Shown here: positions 1 through 12,622 of the stretch, one piece after another
How positions within the stretch are numbered: the stretch's first letter is position 1
Layout: each line of letters starts with the position of its first letter
Assembly: GCA_003117195.1 (NCBI GenBank)
Contig: BDSI01000105.1
Location: forward strand, 186,001-250,000
DNA from: Eudorina sp. 2006-703-Eu-15
Lineage: Eukaryota > Chlorophyta > Chlorophyceae > Chlamydomonadales > Volvocaceae
DNA length: 64,000 bases
Reading direction: 5' to 3'
Program-made: the position numbers and the translations under genes
The notes under the pieces: model-generated
The model's database searches: none
What the model was told of the DNA's origin: nothing
What the model saw: only the letters and a program-made list of their open reading frames with translations

Positions 1-2581
1 TGATACCGTATGTGTTCATAACATATGTTGGGATGATACTGTTGTCCGCAAGTTATTCCTACAACAGTATTTCTGAGGTAGCGTCGCGCAATCACTTTAT
101 TGTACGTCTAACAACACATGACAGTTTATTGTTATTGCATAAGCCGTTGCAGCAACGAACAACATCCATACCGAAGGGGCGCACACGCGCCGACGCGCGC
201 TTGTGCTTTGTAACCGTAAAAGTGTTAGACGAACGTGCACTGGGTCTTTAGTCAACATCGCCTCCCTGCATACTGTCCTCGCATCCTGCAGTAAGCGGTA
301 AGCCGGGCACTCCACCTGAACATCCCCCCTCCATACAAACGGCACGTGTGCTCCGATCGGGGCTTGTATCCGTATTCACTTGCCATTTGCAATACGAGTA
401 ACGCACATGTCTTATCTTGTTCCCAATGTAATGTAACCGTTACAAGGTGGACCCGTATCCCGATCCCAATGAAATCGCATAACCGCCGTGTCGTGCTTCC
501 ATGGTAAGCACGTCGACACAAGGCCCACGTTCTCCTTATTTCTTTTCAACTGATGTGTCATCTCCACCACTGTGATTATCTTCATGCCGGGACACCCAGC
601 GTTGTCCTGGTTCGTCCAGGTTCGTCCAGGTTCGTCCAGGTTCGTCCAGGTTCGTCATGGTTGTCCTGGTCGAACCCAGCCGTCGTATACTCGACAGGGG
701 GGGAATCCGCCGGACTTAAAACAGGAGGTAGCCGATGTCGCAATTTCTCAAACAATTTATTTATCAACCGGGATGACGACGGCCCTGGCCGCCTTCACGC
801 TACCCAGGTCTGCGCTCACGTGTAGAGTTAAACCAACGCCGAAGGCATGTGGTTTACCTTGTGTGAAGGCCGTGACAGCGCGTGACATGCAAAAGACGTA
901 AGGGGCATCTAATGTCTTGCCTTTTGTCTGCGTATGTTGAAGCTACAGTGTAGAAGGTCGCGGGGCCGGCCTTCGGGCGTCACATGCGATGTGTAGACGA
1001 GCCCAAACTCCGCTGAACGATTGGTTAGCCTTCACCGTATGTCATCCAAGACAAGATGCGTCTTCGTACGACCATTAGAGCATGACGAAGACAATGGATG
1101 ACTTGTTTCACAGCAGGGAGGTTGTCCAGTGGCATATTGCCCGCGTTATCTGCAACGTTGACGATCGCCCTTGATGCCCGTCGAACCGGGTCGAACCGGG
1201 TCATCATCTGTAGCACTGTGTAGCAGGGAGCCTCCTGTGCTACCGATGGGTAGCCGTGGGAAGAGATCGGATCCTCCCAGCAGCCACAATGACAGTTACG
1301 GACACTTGCTGCCATTTGCATGGTCAGGTGTAACTGTGCGACTGTCATCCCCTTGCTGGAGCACTGACCGTATGGTACCCAGAACGGGTCGGAAGGAACT
1401 AACACACGGACAGCCCGTGACAGCGTCACTTCGGATCTCCATGTTGACCGGTTCGTGCCTGTCGGATCGTGAGGGTGTTCCTCAGAAGGTCAGCGAAAAC
1501 TGCAGGCATGGTCGAGATGGTGGGCACAAGAACCAATACTGCGGGGCCTATGGTCGAGCGGTCGAACACTGGAAGGTGGGCCGTGCTGGGGCCAGGAGGG
1601 GGGAGGGGGCAGATACGTTGACTTCTCTAGGAATCACGTATGAATCGCAGGGAAGTCGGGTTCCAGCGACGAGTGGTTTAATTGCTTGGTAGTTTTTTTG
1701 GGTACGTACCGCGGATAACGCCATGCGTCACCATGGCAGCTTGATTCAGCGGCGGCCGGGACAGAGCGCGTTATCTGCCGTTGTTGTCTGTACATTTATA
1801 TTAATGCCCTTCTGCCAGGGCATACTCCCAGGCCCCCAACCCGGTCGTCTGCCGGCGGATGCGGATGTGGGTTGTTGTTCGGTTGAAACGGAGCCGGTTT
1901 GGACAATCCAGCAACAACCGGCTACGGTCCAGGCGTCCAGCGTCGAACAAAATGCTGACGTGTGTTGCCCCGCAGGTTGTGTTTTTGGACTGTTGTTTGC
2001 ACTTCGCGCGTACTGTTGTGGAACGAATGTAACCGAGGAGTGAGAAGGGGGCCGATGGGGTCGACGCCATCCGCATCGGACGAAGATCTAGAGATACAGA
2101 GCATTCCATTGCTTTACTCACCCCCGGGCACGGCCGCATCGAAAACCTGCGACGACGCGCAAGGACATGCCGCAAAACCGCATTCAAGCCGTTTTTATGT
2201 TCCTGGTGTCCCAGCACGGCGCCTGTCACATTACAAATCGCGTATCACCAAGATCTTTTGATTACACCTCTTTATCTCGCTTATTGCAGCTCTTCTTCCG
2301 TATCCATTTGTATACGGGACATGTACTCGTACAGCAGTAAACCTAGTACAACAATAAGGGAAAACAGTGCCACAAATGGCATATAGTGGTCTATTGTACA
2401 AAACGAAGTCGCCGAAATATGTCGTAATCAATAGGAAGCAGGAGGTTATACTTGTAGTGCCAGGACAACTGCGGCGCGAATGATTTCGAGATCACCATGA
2501 CTTTTTGTTCATATTAAAGAATGATTGCATCTGCAAACAAGGGATAGCGATTGCCTGTCCAGAAGCGTGCACAAGGCCACA
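1..2581. other. intergenic / upstream region, no gene recognised
   Basis: No open frame here shows a family motif, and the longest frames (up to 173 codons, around 1,171-1,692 on the + strand) have no convincing splice context or composition. Base composition is less GC-rich than in the genes that follow. The right end is presumably the promoter and 5' leader of the SBP-box gene, but no clear TATA element was picked out. The only ordered structure is the short tandem repeat at 601-670. Confidence 0.5.
601..670. repeat. 10-bp tandem repeat
   Basis: Unit TTCGTCCAGG occurs four times without change at 611-650. Degenerate units flank it on both sides (GTTGTCCTGG at 601 and TTCGTCATGG at 651). 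A related doublet based on GTCGAACCGG lies near 1,178-1,200. It reads like a small minisatellite; no function is evident. Confidence 0.8.
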
Positions 2582-5500
2582 ATGTCCGATGAAGCACCAG
2601 GCCGGGCTCCCAAGGTTGCATGGGATGGTACTGCCTACATAATGGATCCCTACCTTGGTTTAGCCCACGCCCAAGGTGAGTGTGCATGACATCCAGTTGC
2701 CCGCGCTTGTCCCTGGCGTTTCCAAACGGTGTCGTGGTTGCTTGGCAGGCTCGGACGCGCGGAAAGCCGGCGACGACCTACGACACGCGCCAGGAAATTC
2801 GGATGCAGCTTTGTTATCAAGAAGGACACGGCGTGCCGCGCGCATGACCACCTGTCAGGTACGCTTGCTGGCGTGTCGACAGATAGCCGTAAATAACATT
2901 GTGGGCGCCATTTTATCTGGAAATGTTGTTCAAAGGTTCTGGTAATTGCCTGCGACTGAACCTGATGCTTGGATTCGTTCATGCACGTGTAACCTGGCGC
3001 GCTTTGGCGGAGAGGATGCAGCTAATGATTGTTCAGTCATTTTACAGCTCCCTGCGCATTATGAAAGCACTATGCCGACAGTCCTGCGTATGATCCAGTC
3101 CGCGAAGAATGGCTCGCCTTTGCTTTGGGGAGAAAAAAGCAGTTGGAGTTGTGCTCCTTTTTGATGTTGATACGGTGGGTGGGTATGCAAGGGCTCCGTG
3201 GCTCCCAACCGAACAAGCGTCGTTGCCTGTTGCTGCAGGTCGACGGCTGTGGGAAGGACCTCTCGAGCGAGAAAGCTTATCTGCAACGGTATTCAGTGTG
3301 CGATGTGCATTTTAAGGCAGATGTCGCACTGGTGCACGGTCAGGAGATGAGGTTCTGCCAGCAATGCAACAAGTTCCAGGACCTGCAGGAGTTCGAGGGG
3401 GTGCGCAGGTGGGCAGCGGGGCGCGGCCCAGCACCGATAATGTACAGGGGGGACTGGGTCGTGCCTCGACGTCTGCCTCCACATTCGGCACACGACCAGG
3501 TCGCAGCGCGGGGCGGAGGGGCATATAGGAAATTGGTAGACATTTTCAAACTGGTGGAGGGGCGCCAAGCGTGCTGAAGTTGGTGCTGCCCGCGGGCAGC
3601 GTGACAACAAGTGACCCCCAAAAGTTGCCGAAGGCTCTGCGGCGCTGGCCTTGGATTGTTTACCAGCCACGCACATCCCCGTCGTTCCGTGAATGGTTCA
3701 ATCTTCCGTGTGTTTAACCCGCTTTCCATGGTTGGACGCTGCGTTGGTTGTGGCACGGCCAGCTTGCATGCCTCGATGTACGGTTTGTTGTGTTTCGCAC
3801 AGAGTGCGAAATGCTTTGGCGTCGCTGAACCCTCGCCACAGCTGGCCGCTGCCTTCCGCCATCCGCCTGGCTGCCGACCCCGCCTCTTCCCGCGCTCGTC
3901 CTTGTCCGCTCCCCGCAGGAGCTGTGCGGCTCGCTCCAAGGACCGCAACCTCCGCCGGCGGCTTCAGACGACCCTGCAGAAAGGCGGCCCCGCGGAGGAC
4001 CTCATGATGCCCGCCGCCCACCAGCTGCTGGCCACCCAGCCGCGGCAGCAGCAGGCGCTACAGCATCAACAACAGCCGCCTCAACAGCACCTGCAGCCGC
4101 AACAGCAGCAGCAGCAGGTATGCTTTAGGTCAACGCATCGGGCACGGGTTGGGGGCGTGAATGCGTTGGCCGCGGATTCGCAGAAGCAGCCAGGGTTGTT
4201 GGGTTGTTGGAGCAGCGTTGCGTTCGGGACCTCTGGGCCTGCGACGGCACAGGCACTGGACATCCCTACACGTGCCACTCCGGTCGGATTGGCACGTGTA
4301 GGGATGTCCAGAGGGTCTCCGGGAGGGCGCATGTGAGGCCATGTGCGTCAGGTGTCTTGCCGCATACCCCGCCCCGGTGCTCGGCGTTCCTGCCGCAGAG
4401 TCGCAGCCCCGGACAGAGCGGCGACCCGGCGGGCCCGGGCGGCGCGGGCTCGGACGCCAGCGGTGGCCGTGCCGGCAGCGGCGATGCGTCCATGGTAGGA
4501 GGGGTCGGCGAGGGGGGAGGGCGGCTGCTTTGTACAGCAGCACTTCAGAACCGCCAAGCCAAACGGTTATTCAGATTGTGTTTTGCTGCATGATCTGCTG
4601 CATGATCGCGAAATTGTCGCCGTGAGCTGTTGCCCGTTGCTGCTCATCGCTGGCTCCCATTGGAGGAGCCGCAGCCGCGGGTTTCTGCCGCGGGTTTCTG
4701 GGGTGTCTTCCATGCCCCAACCTGCCAGGCAGCCCTGGCCAGGCATCCTGCGTGATCCCGTGGACTGGTGGTTCAAAGACCGTCTTACCCGTGTGACCCG
4801 GCCCATTTTCGCGGGTCCCCTCGCCCGGCACTGGGTCGCCCTCCAACTCTGCCGCCAGGGTGGAAGTGCAGCCGTGGCGCGACGTGGTCAGGAGGCTGCT
4901 GGCAGCGGCGGCTCCGATTATTCGTTGGATGATCCCGGTGGTCTGGACGCCCCAGCGGGGATGGGTCGCGGCGTCGGACGCCCCAACGGTGTCGCCGCCG
5001 TGGGGGCTCGCTTGCCGACGGGGTTGTTCGAGGCGGGCCTTCCTTCACAGCACCAGAATCGGCATCAGCCTACGGGAAGTGGGGCTAACGGTCGCGGAGC
5101 GAGCAGTGGCAACCCCGACGGCGGGGTCCGTGAGGCGCCGGGAGGAGGCCGTGCGGGCAGCTGGCACTCCATGGAGCACGTGGGACAGTCGTACGACGCA
5201 GATGCGGGCATGCCCGCCACGCTGGCAGCGGCGCTGGCGCGCCGAGGTGGCATCGGGGCGGCGGATGCCGCTGGCACTGGCGCCTCTGTGCTGATGGACG
5301 TGGAGGACACGCTGCTTGGTGACGCCAGTGCCTACGGTGCGCATGCGGGGCGTTTCCAGGCGGCGGGGGGCCCCGCGACCTCGGGGATGACCTTGGACGC
5401 CGGGGGCGCCGGGGGCGCGGATCGCGCGCACGAGGCGATGGACATGCTCCGCAAGCTGGGGACTGGGGGTGGGGGCGGAGGCGGAGGCGGGGGCAGCGCG

Positions 5501-8500
5501 GGGGCCGCCAGCTGGGGCGCGCCTTTACCCCTTGCGCTGCAGGACTTGTTCGATGGCGTCCGGCCACAGAATCTGCAGCAGCAGCAGGCAGCGGCGTCGC
5601 AGCTGCTGCAGCAGCAGCACCACCACCAACATCATCATCAGGCGGCCGGGCAGCAGCAGCAACAGCAGCAACAGCAGCAGCACCACCACCAACATCAGCA
5701 TCAGGCAGCCGGGCAGCAGCGGACCCTCCACGGCTCGTCCATGGGCTCGCTGCTGGGCAGTACCTGGGGCTCGGGGATGGCGACTGTCCGACAGCCCTCC
5801 CTGGGCGCCGAGGGGAGCAGCCTGGCAGCGGGGTCGCAGCAGCTGACGCTGGGCGGTGGGCTCAGCGATGACAGCACCGCTGCTGCGCTGCTGGAGCAGC
5901 TGCAGGGGACCATGTCGGGCGCGGGCGTGCGGAGCGTGCTGGCGGCGGTCCGAGAGGAGCTGTCTGGGGTCGGCTTGCTAGGGGCCCAGGGGGATCAGAG
6001 GGGCGGCAACCCGGGGGTCTTGGGCAGCAGCCTGCGGGCGGCCGACTCGGACCTGGAAGGACAGCGGGGAGGCGGCGCGTTGGCGGGTGCGGCAGGGAGG
6101 GCTCTGCTGGCGGCGCAGAATCATCAGGCGCAGGCGCAGTCCTCACTGCTGCCGCAGTCCGCATCGGTGCAGCGGCATGACGACTTACTGGCCATGGTGC
6201 GTGGGAGCTGGGAGCTGGGAGCTGGGAGGGACTCTGGGGGTCTCCCCACCTTGTGTCTCTTCTCCCAGCTGCGGGTGTTGGTCACCGTCTTTACGATTGG
6301 CTGCGAAGCCCGGTTTCTGTCGGAGGCGGATACGCCGCACTGCTTTCCCGTACTGTCGCGGTTGTACTGATGCGACCTCCCGTAAGCGTTACCACTGCAG
6401 ACTGCTCTCCGTTTGAAACAGTTGCACAGAGCTGTATCTTGCGGACTGTATCCTGTCGACCGCTCCCATCTCGCGCCTACTGGATTTCCGCTGGAGGAGG
6501 CAACTCGCACTGTGCGCTCCATTCTCCCATCTCGGTGCCCAACTAATCAGCTCGATGCCCAACTAATCAGCGCTCGGCCTCTGCCGTCCGCTAGTTCGGC
6601 CCGCTAACTCGGCATCCTCTGCTCCCGCTCCCGCCCGGCGCAGGTGAAGGAACGCCGCGCGGCCCTTATCCGGCAGCAGCTGCTCCAGCAGCAGCACCGC
6701 CAACATCAGCAGCAGCAGCAGCAGCAGCAGCAACGCCAGCAGGCACAGGCGCACGAGCTGCTGCACCCCACGGAGGTCGCGGTGCTCCGGACCGCAGGTT
6801 TCAAGGAGGGGTCCATCACACAAGGGGGCCTGACGGCGGCGGAGCAGCTGCGGCTCCTCGAAGTGGGCGCCGGCGGGGCCATCCCACCCGGGGGCGGCGG
6901 CGCCATGGCGACCGGCCTCGATGAGTTCTCGGATGTAGTCAATCCGCACATGCTCGGCACTCGCGGCGGCGGCGTCACGGGCGGCGGCGGCGGCGGCGGC
7001 GGCGGGGTCAGCAGCGCGCTGGACGCCCACGGCAGCCTGGCAGGGAGGCTGTTGGGCGCGGCCGGCGGCATGGGCGGCGGCGGCGGCGGCGGATCGTCGG
7101 GTCTGTCGCCTTTCACGAGCCAAATTCCCTTGGGGTCGTCTAGGAAGCAAACCTCTCTGGACCCCGGCCTCGACACACTGCAGTTGTTGGAGCAGTACGC
7201 ACATAGCGGCGGCGGCGGTGCCCGTCTGGGTGGTGGTGGTGGTGGCGGCGGCGGCGGCAGTGGCCATTCCCTGGACGCAATAATCGGTGGTCATGTCGGC
7301 CGCAGCTTGCAGCAGAACACAATTAGCGGCCGCGGGAGCGGCGACGACGGTGCCGGCGGCGGTGCGTTTGTCAGGTACGACAGCGCCGAGGCGACTGGCG
7401 GGGGCAGCTTCGCGTCTCAGGGCGCGGGCGACCACGGCGGCAACGGCGGCGCCGCGGCGGCCGAGGGCGGTGCGGGCATCGGTCTTGGCGGCAGCAGCTC
7501 CCGCCTGATCTCGGTGCTGTTCCCGGGGGGCGCGGGCCGCGAGGACGCGCTGGCGGCGCGTGTGTGTCTGAAGCTCTTCAGCTGCGTGCCGGAGGACCTC
7601 CCCGGGGACATGCTGATGCGGCTGCGGCGGTGGGCCGCGGTCGCAGAGTCCGATGTGCTGCAGGTGGGTGGGTGGGTGGGTGGGTGGATGAAGGGGGGGA
7701 GGGGTAAAGCGGCCGTCACGAGGTCCGGCCCTCACCCAATCTGAGCCTGAACACGAGAGATGAGCGGGTTACATGACCTGTGTCGCGTCTGCGGGGATGG
7801 CCAGAGTGGGCGCGCTGCGGCACGGGAATGGCCGTGCGCGCCGCGCGCAAGGTGCCCTTGCTGTAGCCCCGGGCGTCGAGCATCTCGCCGCCATGCCGTC
7901 TGCAGGTTCTGCTCCCCCAGTCGTATCGGCGAGCTGCGTGTCCACTGGTGGTTATTTCTGTCGCCGCTCTGTTCCCGCCCCGAACGAGATCCTCCGCAGC
8001 ATCGTGCGCGTTGCAGTGCCCGCACCTGCCTCGTAGCGCCCTCCTTCCACGCAGTGCGTGCGTGATGCTGGTCGACATCGCGCTTCTCGTGCACGCCCGC
8101 ACACCCCCGCCGACCTCCGTAGTTCAGGCTCGGGCCCTTTTTTCAAGCGCATACATTCTCACCTCCAGTAACCTTCTCTGGGACTTCTCCGCCGCACCTC
8201 GCAGATTTTTATGCGGCCGGGGTGCGTGCATTTGATCATGAACGTCCGCCTCAGCAGCGGGGGTGCGGCTTCCCTGGAGCGCTACGTGCTGGGCGGAGGA
8301 GACCTGGGGACTGCGGTGTCGGCGCTGCGGAGGGCCTTCGACTCGAGCGGTCTGCTGCGCGGCCGGCGCGTGGTGGTGCAGGCGGGCGAGGGGCCGCGCT
8401 GCGCGTTCGTGTACGACGGTACTGCCGGCGGAGCGGCGCACTGGGTGGCGGAGACGGACGTGGCGCGCGCCCCCAGCGTCATGAAGATGCAGCCGGCAGT

Positions 8501-11500
8501 CGTGCCATGCGGTGCGTGCCGTACGAACTGTATGACCTGTGTGTTCACTACCTAGGGGGTAGAGGGGAGGCCTATCGAGCTGCTGTTGCTTGCCAGGATG
8601 TTTGTTTCATTACACTATCACACATGTGAACCGTTGCGTACATATGCATGTGGTGGATGCGTGTCTTTGATTCCTTTGGCAACCAGGCGGTGATTGTGCG
8701 CGTGTGCGTGTGTTGGGGAGTGTGGTGTGTGTATGTGAACAGTTACATATCTGCCGGGCCGGTGTGTGTGTGTCTGTGTGTCGAATGGCCTCCGACCCTC
8801 ACCTCCCGCCCTCCCTCCCGGACAGGAGTGCCAGTGGTAGTGGTGCTGACGGGTCGCAACCTGCTGCGGCCGGGCGTCCGCTTCTATGCGCGCTGCGGCA
8901 GTCGCTCCCACGAGCTGCGCCCGCTTTCGCCACAGCACGGCCCCACCGCCGACGGCGCATGGGCATGTGCGCCTCCGTCGGGCGGCGACGTCGGTCTCCG
9001 CGGGGCTCCGTCACCGATGCCGGGACTGCCCATCCAGTTGCCCAGTCCCGACGTGCGCCCCAAGGAAGCTGGCGCTGCGATGCGCGAGGCGGTGTCCCCC
9101 GCGCACTGGTCGGGTGCCAGCGCTGCCGGGGACGATGGCCCCGCGCCGTCTGAGTCTGGCGGCTGCCTCAGCTCGTGGGCGTCCCCAGTCTCTGTACGCA
9201 CGCCGGAACGACCTATGTGTCGGGATGGCGTGCCGGTGGGTGCCACCGATTCGCCGGACAGCCTCCGCACCGGTCAGTGGCGCGAGGCGATGCAGGGGGA
9301 GCAGGGCCCAGTGGAGCAAACGTCGGCCGATGGGCCGGAGTGCGCGCCGACGCTGCCGTCCCCGGCGCCTGCTCGGGCTGCGCCCTGCGACTGGGTGTGT
9401 GGGAGGGAGACGGTCCTGGAGTCGGTGCGCGTGCACCTGCCGCCACTTGCGCAGCACGGGCTGTTGGCGGTGGAGGCAGTGAGCCCGGATGTGGAAGTGA
9501 TGGGCGCTTGGGTGGCGGGCGTGGCCTGCCATGACCCCTCGACGGCGGCGGAGCTCAATGGCTGGTTGAGGTGCAGCGCGGATGCCGCCGGGTGAGCGGC
9601 GCTGGGGTTAAATTAAAAAAAGAAATAAACCCGCGCGCTGGGGTGCGATTTGCCTGGCTAACGTGCAAGGCGCTATGCGGTCGTATGCGACTATAGAGTG
9701 GCCTGATCCTGTGGGCTCTTCCCGGGAGGGAGGGGGGACGCTCGGCACCCTTTGGAATGCCACTCCACCGCTGATTGTCGCAAATGAAAACAGCGAGACT
9801 GCGTTAGATTCTGAATCCCCGATCTCTCCCGACTATCCCTCTCTCCTTCCCTCGCCACCAATGCGCTACATCTCGTCCTCCCTGCCTGCCCCGCGTGCAG
9901 GGGCCAATGGCTGCTGAAGGAACTGGGGCTGCTGCTGGACTACGATGCCATGCTGCCATCTCTGTTGCATACCCCCGTGGCGCTGCTTGCAGCGGCTGCG
10001 GACACCCCGGCGTTGTTCGCCAGCCCCATCGGAGGGGCCCTTGCGGCCGCCGAAAACGGCCCACCGGCGGCCGGCCATGTACCCGCTCGCATAGGCCACC
10101 AACGGGCTCTGCAGCACAAGCTGTCCCAGCAGCAGCACCAGCTGTCCCAGCAGCAGCACCAGCAGCACCAGCACCAGCACCAGCACCAGCAGCAGTCCCA
10201 GCAGCAGCAGCTTCTTCTTCGGCTCCCCCAGGTCGGGCCGCGGGTGATGGCCATGTTCACGAATCCGCCGGAGGTTGCGGCGGACCGGGGCAGCATGTCG
10301 GCGGCCGTGGCGGCGGCGGGCGTCGTCGCTCTGACTGCTGTACCCCTGGGGGCCGCCGCCGGGTCGTCGTCCGAGCTGCCACCGATTGTCACCTCTCGGC
10401 CAGACGGTTCCCTGGAGCTGCGGCTGCTGGCTTCAGAAACACAGGGGCGCGCTCCAGGGGGCGCGTCACGACAGCAGCTGGCAGGGCAGGCGACAACAGC
10501 AGGAGCCGGCGGCAGCGGCGCGGCCACACCGGCATGGCAGGGGTCGGGCCGCGTCGGGGCAGCGCGTCCCGGCCCCCTGTCGTCTCCGCTCATGGATTTA
10601 TCACCGGACACCAGCACAGGAGCCCCACGCACTACACATCAACATCAACAGCAGCAACAACAGCGCCGCGCCGCCTTGTCGGATGACACCCGGGTGAGAG
10701 AGCGTGAGAGGTCGCCACATGCCGGGTGTGGGTGTATATGGGGGGCCGCATGTCGGGAGGGGCGGAGGGGCAGTGGTCACCCAGCACACTGCGGGGCGTC
10801 CTGTAGCAATTCTGTTCAAGGTCTGATTTTGGTGGCGATTGTTGAAGGTGATCGAGTGCGAACGCCTTGCCCCCGCTTATCTCAAGACGCAGCCGCGTGC
10901 GCTTTGCCACCACCTCGCGTCCACCCACCATCGGCGTGCAGGTCCCCGACGCGCCTGGTCGGCTGCTCGGACAGTCGATGCGGCGGCTGCTGGCGCATCC
11001 GCTGCTGCACCCCGGCTGCCGGCGGGCCATGCTTGTTGCGGGGTCCCGGTGAGCGGGGCCGGGCTGGGGTGATGCGGCTGGTGGGGACGATCACGTTGCC
11101 AGGGACGCAGCCAGCCAGCCGGGTGACGGGTCCGAGGGTCGACTGCGGGGGATGACGCCCTGGGTGTGCCGAGCGGGAAGGGTGTACTGGGATGGCGCCG
11201 GGGATGTTGGAAGATCGCGAACAGCAGATCGACTTTGCTCAGCACGAAGGCCGCAGCTAAGCAGAGGATCCGCACGGTCCTCTACAACCCCAATGAAAAA
11301 CTGTCCGCCGTTACTTTGGATCATTTAAGTTCACCATATAAGAATCTTTTGTCCCAGGCGGGGAGGTGGTCGCACGTTGACGTCAGCTTGAGCAGTGGCT
11401 GTCCCGTCTGGTCTTGAGGGACTCCTTGGCCCCTGGGCCCTGGCCCCGCTGCACTGCACTCCACTCCACTGCACCACTCGTTAACGTCTTGGCCTGACCC

Positions 11501-12622
11501 TCGGCCCCGGTCTCGTGTGCGCGCGCCCTTGTCTGTACTCCTGTCCTCGCCGCGTCTGACCGCAGACTGCTGGCCTTCTCAGTGGCGGCTGGCCTGCGCC
11601 ACCTGGCGAGCGGGCTGCTGCAGTGGCTGATGCTCCTGGAGGCGCCCCGGTTGGGCGTTGGCGCGGGTCATCCCGCCGGCCTGGCGGCGGCCGAGCTGGG
11701 GGAGCCCTGTATGTCCCTCACCGTCCGAGATGTGTTCGAGAGGGTGGTGTTGCGCGCCGCCAGGGCAACCATGCGGGGACCCGCCACCACCGCCGCGGGC
11801 CTGGGCGTTGGACCGGGTCTGGAGCTGGGACGCGGCCGTGGCCTGATGGCCGAACCCCTGACCGACGATAGCAGCCTCGGCTCGAGCACGAGCAGCGCGC
11901 GCAGTTCCATCCGCAACCTCAGCAACGGCCTCAGCCTCCTGCACCTGGCGGTGGCCAGCTGCAGCGTGCCCATGGTGATGCAGGTGCTGGACTGGGCAGA
12001 GGAGTACGGCAGACCCTGGGCCTTGGACGAGCGCTCTTGGGCGAGCAACGTTACACCGTTGCACCTGGCAGCGGGTGTAGCGGCTCGGCGGGGCGACGGC
12101 GGCGAGATCGCGCGGCTGCTGCTCGCGCTGGGACCCGAGGTGCAGGACTCCTGGCTGGAGGCGCGCGACTCGGAGGGGTTGACGCCCGCGGATGTTGCGA
12201 ACGCAGCTGGGCAGGGCCACCTGACCTACTATTGTCTGTACGGTGAGGAGGTGATGCTGAACAATGCAGAGCTGCGTGCGCCCCACCCAGCCCTCAAGGC
12301 AGCGACACAGCCGCAGCTGTCACCGCCGCAGTCCTCGTCGCTCACGTCGTCCTTCTCATCCTCGAGTGCGACTCTTATGCTGATCGGAGCAGCGCCGGAG
12401 GCATGCTCGGCGGCGTCCTCGGGGTGCTGCGACGGAGTGTCGGCACCACTCGAGAAGGATGACGCGGGTGACATTGACAATGTCGTCGGGGACGGGCCCG
12501 TTGGTGTCCGGCCGGATGTGTCGCTGGAGCTCGGCACGAGCCGGCAGAAGGGTCCTGTCGGTCTGCATCTGCTGCTGGGTGCGTTGCTGGTGCTGGTGCT
12601 GGCGGCGATGCTGCAGTTTTGA
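2582..12622 (+). CDS. SBP-box transcription factor with ankyrin-like repeats (long SPL/CRR1 type)
   Basis: Nuclear DNA-binding regulator of the plant/algal SBP family, which recognises GTAC cores. Exons deduced from splice sites and phase: 2582-2675, 2749-2858, 3239-3408, 3919-4117, 4399-4494, 4859-6196, 6644-7663, 8205-8511, 8826-9591, 9901-10693, about 10,890-11,048, and 11566-12622; about 2,030 aa. The SBP domain spans residues 67-142 across three exons. Finger 1 has Cys67, Cys72, Cys89 and His92. Finger 2 reads RFCQQCNKFQDL, with Gln115 where the zinc-binding His is expected, followed by Cys127 in RSC and a basic R/K segment. Long Gln-, Gly- and His-rich stretches follow. The RPGC motif (exon 8) and the following hydrophobic strands match the central region of long SPL proteins. 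Ankyrin-like units (LLHLAV, TPLHLAA) lie in the last exon, and the protein ends in a Leu/Val-rich segment like the C-terminal membrane anchor of SPL1/12. Start: GCCACAATG context. The exon 11 start is unresolved, because the donor at 10,694 and the acceptors near 10,887/10,893 differ in phase. A TGTAA poly(A)-type signal lies at 13,651. No Cys-rich CRR1-type tail is seen in frame. Confidence 0.85.
3521..3556 (+). repeat. dispersed intronic element A, copy 1
   Basis: Lies in intron 3 of the SBP gene and contains TAGGAAATTGGTAGACA followed by TTTTCAAACTG. The same core recurs at 31,580, 47,732, 50,468 and 52,526. Here the element is in the sense orientation of its host gene, unlike the other four. 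Confidence 0.75.
4257..4310. repeat. perfect 21-bp inverted repeat in an SBP-gene intron
   Basis: Arms 4257-4277 and 4290-4310 are exact reverse complements, separated by a 12-nt loop. Each arm contains a CACGTG palindrome. It sits in intron 4 of the SBP-box gene and would form a strong hairpin in the pre-mRNA or in single-stranded DNA. It could be a foldback-element remnant, an RNA regulatory hairpin, or a paired G-box-like site; the sequence alone does not decide. Confidence 0.85.

Noticed and set aside
6563..7735. 390-codon minus-strand open frame antisense to SBP exon 7, and many similar long antisense frames (for example 9011-9532, 11579-12286, 46446-47375)
   Set aside because: They are shadows of GC-rich coding exons with CAG/GGC repeats; the opposite strand has family motifs and correct splice phases.
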